Source: CBFFRJ01 sp965644225
GTDB lineage: Bacteria > Pseudomonadota > Gammaproteobacteria > Enterobacterales > Enterobacteriaceae
DNA length: 63,345 nucleotides
NCBI RefSeq assembly: GCF_965644225.1
Contig: NZ_CBFFRJ010000010.1
Coordinates: forward strand, 1 to 63,345
Direction: 5' to 3'
The position numbers and the translations under genes were made by a program. Under the pieces are notes generated by a model that searched no databases, was not told where the DNA came from, and worked only from the letters and a program-made list of their open reading frames with translations. Each line of letters begins with the position of its first letter. Position 1 is the first letter of the stretch. Below are positions 62,087 to 63,345 of the stretch, piece by piece.

Positions 62087-63244
62087 TTAATATGCTGCAG
62101 GTAAGGTTTTTATTGTGAATAATGTATATGGTGCATTCAATATTGCAAGCTGTGATAGATTTTTGACATCATCAAATGGTGTGGAATGAAAGTGTTGAAT
62201 ATATCTCTGATATTTTGGCCATTCTTTTATATATCGACTTCCGCCGTGAACTAATTCGTTGCGAAGATCAAATAGCCAAGAAGATTTTTCTGAAAATTTA
62301 GGATCAATTCCTAATGCTTTAACTCCGGATAGAATAGATTGTTCAACAGACCCTCTTTTTCCAAATAAAGCGTCCAATACTACAAAATAATTAATATATG
62401 CTTCAATATCATCTGAGTTCATGCCTCGGTTTAAAAAGTGAGCACATTTTTCAATTCTGTCTTTGCTTTGTAAGCTACAAGTTGATAATCGATTATACCA
62501 ATTTTTTATTTCTGTTATTTCATCGGGGCCAATTGGTATTTGAGATTCGTAGAATGGAGTTAATGACCCAATACCACTTCTGGTTATGTTTTGATCTGTG
62601 CTGTCACGGTGAGGAAATTGGATACAGAAATCTGCTGATTGAGCCATGGATTTATGATATGGATATTTTTCTCTTTTTGATGCGCTCGAGAAAAGGATAG
62701 AAATAAATTTTCTAAATTTTAAAGAACTGCTAAGTTTTGTTCCTTCTTGTGTTCCATTTTCTTCTGAAACCAATAGGCATGTAAATTCGTTTTGAGGCAT
62801 AAATGCACGATCTTGTCTCCCACTAATTAATGGATTTTCTGGTGTCCATCCATTAAATAAAAAACCTTCGTCAATTAATGTCTTCCAATATTTTCTATCG
62901 TCTTTAGCTATTGCATGTATTGAATCTTCAATTAAATAGAAGCTGGTTATTTGAAATCTTGGTACTAAATATATAGTGCATCTTCTACAAATTAAGATAT
63001 TTATATTTTCCTCTATAGCTGAAAGAATAGTTTTCGCGTATTGTGTAACAGGAAGTATTCGGCATTCGAATAGTGATCTTTTTTTTGAAAAAAATACGGA
63101 ATTTGTATCGAAAATGTCACTATTAATGCATATTTCTTGCAGGGTTTTTATTATCGTTTTTGAACATGTTTCTGGGTCGCAATCTTTAAAATAAGGAAAT
63201 TCTTTAATAATGAGATTGACCAAGGATTCTCGAACATTAAACAT
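62087..63244 (-). CDS. HEPN-like protein of unknown function
   Basis: This is a 385-residue protein, not recognised by name. The gene is AT-rich and uses codons such as ATA, TTA and AGA that neighbours avoid, so it was probably acquired by transfer. The C-terminal third (about 255-345) looks like an Apea-type HEPN domain: a helix NYFVVLDALFGKRGSVEQSI, then SSWLFDLRNELVHGG with the R-x4-H motif (R328, H333) found in HEPN RNases. The N-terminal 240 residues are unassigned; they contain a CRRC pair near 89-92 and no signal peptide or membrane segment. HEPN proteins often serve in antiphage defence, but function here is inference. The ATG at 63244 has only a weak upstream AAAG. Confidence 0.7.
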   Translation of the reverse strand: MFNVRESLVNLIIKEFPYFKDCDPETCSKTIIKTLQEICINSDIFDTNSVFFSKKRSLFECRILPVTQYAKTILSAIEENINILICRRCTIYLVPRFQITSFYLIEDSIHAIAKDDRKYWKTLIDEGFLFNGWTPENPLISGRQDRAFMPQNEFTCLLVSEENGTQEGTKLSSSLKFRKFISILFSSASKREKYPYHKSMAQSADFCIQFPHRDSTDQNITRSGIGSLTPFYESQIPIGPDEITEIKNWYNRLSTCSLQSKDRIEKCAHFLNRGMNSDDIEAYINYFVVLDALFGKRGSVEQSILSGVKALGIDPKFSEKSSWLFDLRNELVHGGSRYIKEWPKYQRYIQHFHSTPFDDVKNLSQLAILNAPYTLFTIKTLPAAY

Positions 63245-63345
63245 ATCTTTATCATACCACCAAGTTAGGGAAGGTGCGATTTAATCGGTGGGGTTCAGTG
63301 GAGTCCTTATCTGTATTAGCCTTACCTTAGCTGAGCTGTATGATC

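Noticed and set aside
1..63345. CRISPR arrays, tRNA or rRNA genes, complete insertion sequences
   Set aside because: No regularly spaced repeats, cloverleaf-like genes, rRNA segments or transposase genes were found on reading the window.

Overview
The window is a chromosomal segment of an enterobacterium close to Enterobacter, Lelliottia or Klebsiella. The evidence is a gene order that follows the Escherichia coli K-12 57-58 min region almost gene for gene, proteins that look highly similar to the E. coli ones, and two ERIC elements. GC is moderate to high over the first 61 kb and drops sharply over the last 1.6 kb. Most of the window is core genome. Gene names rest on recalled family sequences and visible motifs; no database search was run.

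Layout. 1-4,521: sRNA gene glmY with a sigma-54 promoter and three GlrR-type operators, then glrK-qseG-glrR and glnB (envelope sensing, GlmS control, nitrogen PII). 4,561-7,321: hmp and glyA, divergent, with NsrR and PurR sites between them. 7,365-9,064: a small DUF805 membrane protein and the divergent nickel/cobalt pair rcnA/rcnR, which are not at this position in E. coli K-12. 9,061-19,321: yphH (ROK regulator) divergent from yphG-F-E-D-C-B, a coherent but uncharacterised sugar uptake and metabolism cluster. 19,422-21,835: hcaT and a csiE interrupted by one in-frame stop; the hcaR/hcaEFCBD genes that accompany hcaT in E. coli are absent. 21,960-23,569: a DUF1007 plus NicO-family pair resembling Haemophilus ZevAB. 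23,582-26,255: yfhR, suhB, trmJ.

26,338-34,398: the ISC iron-sulfur operon iscRSUA-hscBA-fdx-iscX behind two IscR sites, then pepB and sseB. An ERIC element lies inside the operon between iscR and iscS. 34,412-39,048: an RpiR-family regulator, sseA, a GH4 enzyme with the 6-phospho-alpha-glucosidase CDMP signature and a PTS IICB permease. This alpha-glucoside system surrounds the housekeeping gene sseA. 39,314-46,622: yfhM (alpha-2-macroglobulin) and pbpC. 46,744-48,691: an ERIC in the ndk leader, ndk, rlmN. 48,982-55,932: rodZ-ispG-hisS-yfgM-bamB-der. 55,985-60,859: yfgJ, xseA, guaB, guaA.

60,860-63,345 is the accessory part, downstream of guaA, a known island integration site. It holds a Phd/YefM-RelE/ParE toxin-antitoxin pair with a tandem 11-bp repeat in its promoter region, an AT-rich gap, and an AT-rich 385-codon gene whose C-terminus looks like a HEPN domain (R-N-E-L-V-H). 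This last gene is the best candidate in the window for something undescribed, possibly antiphage defence, but its neighbourhood runs off the end of the window.
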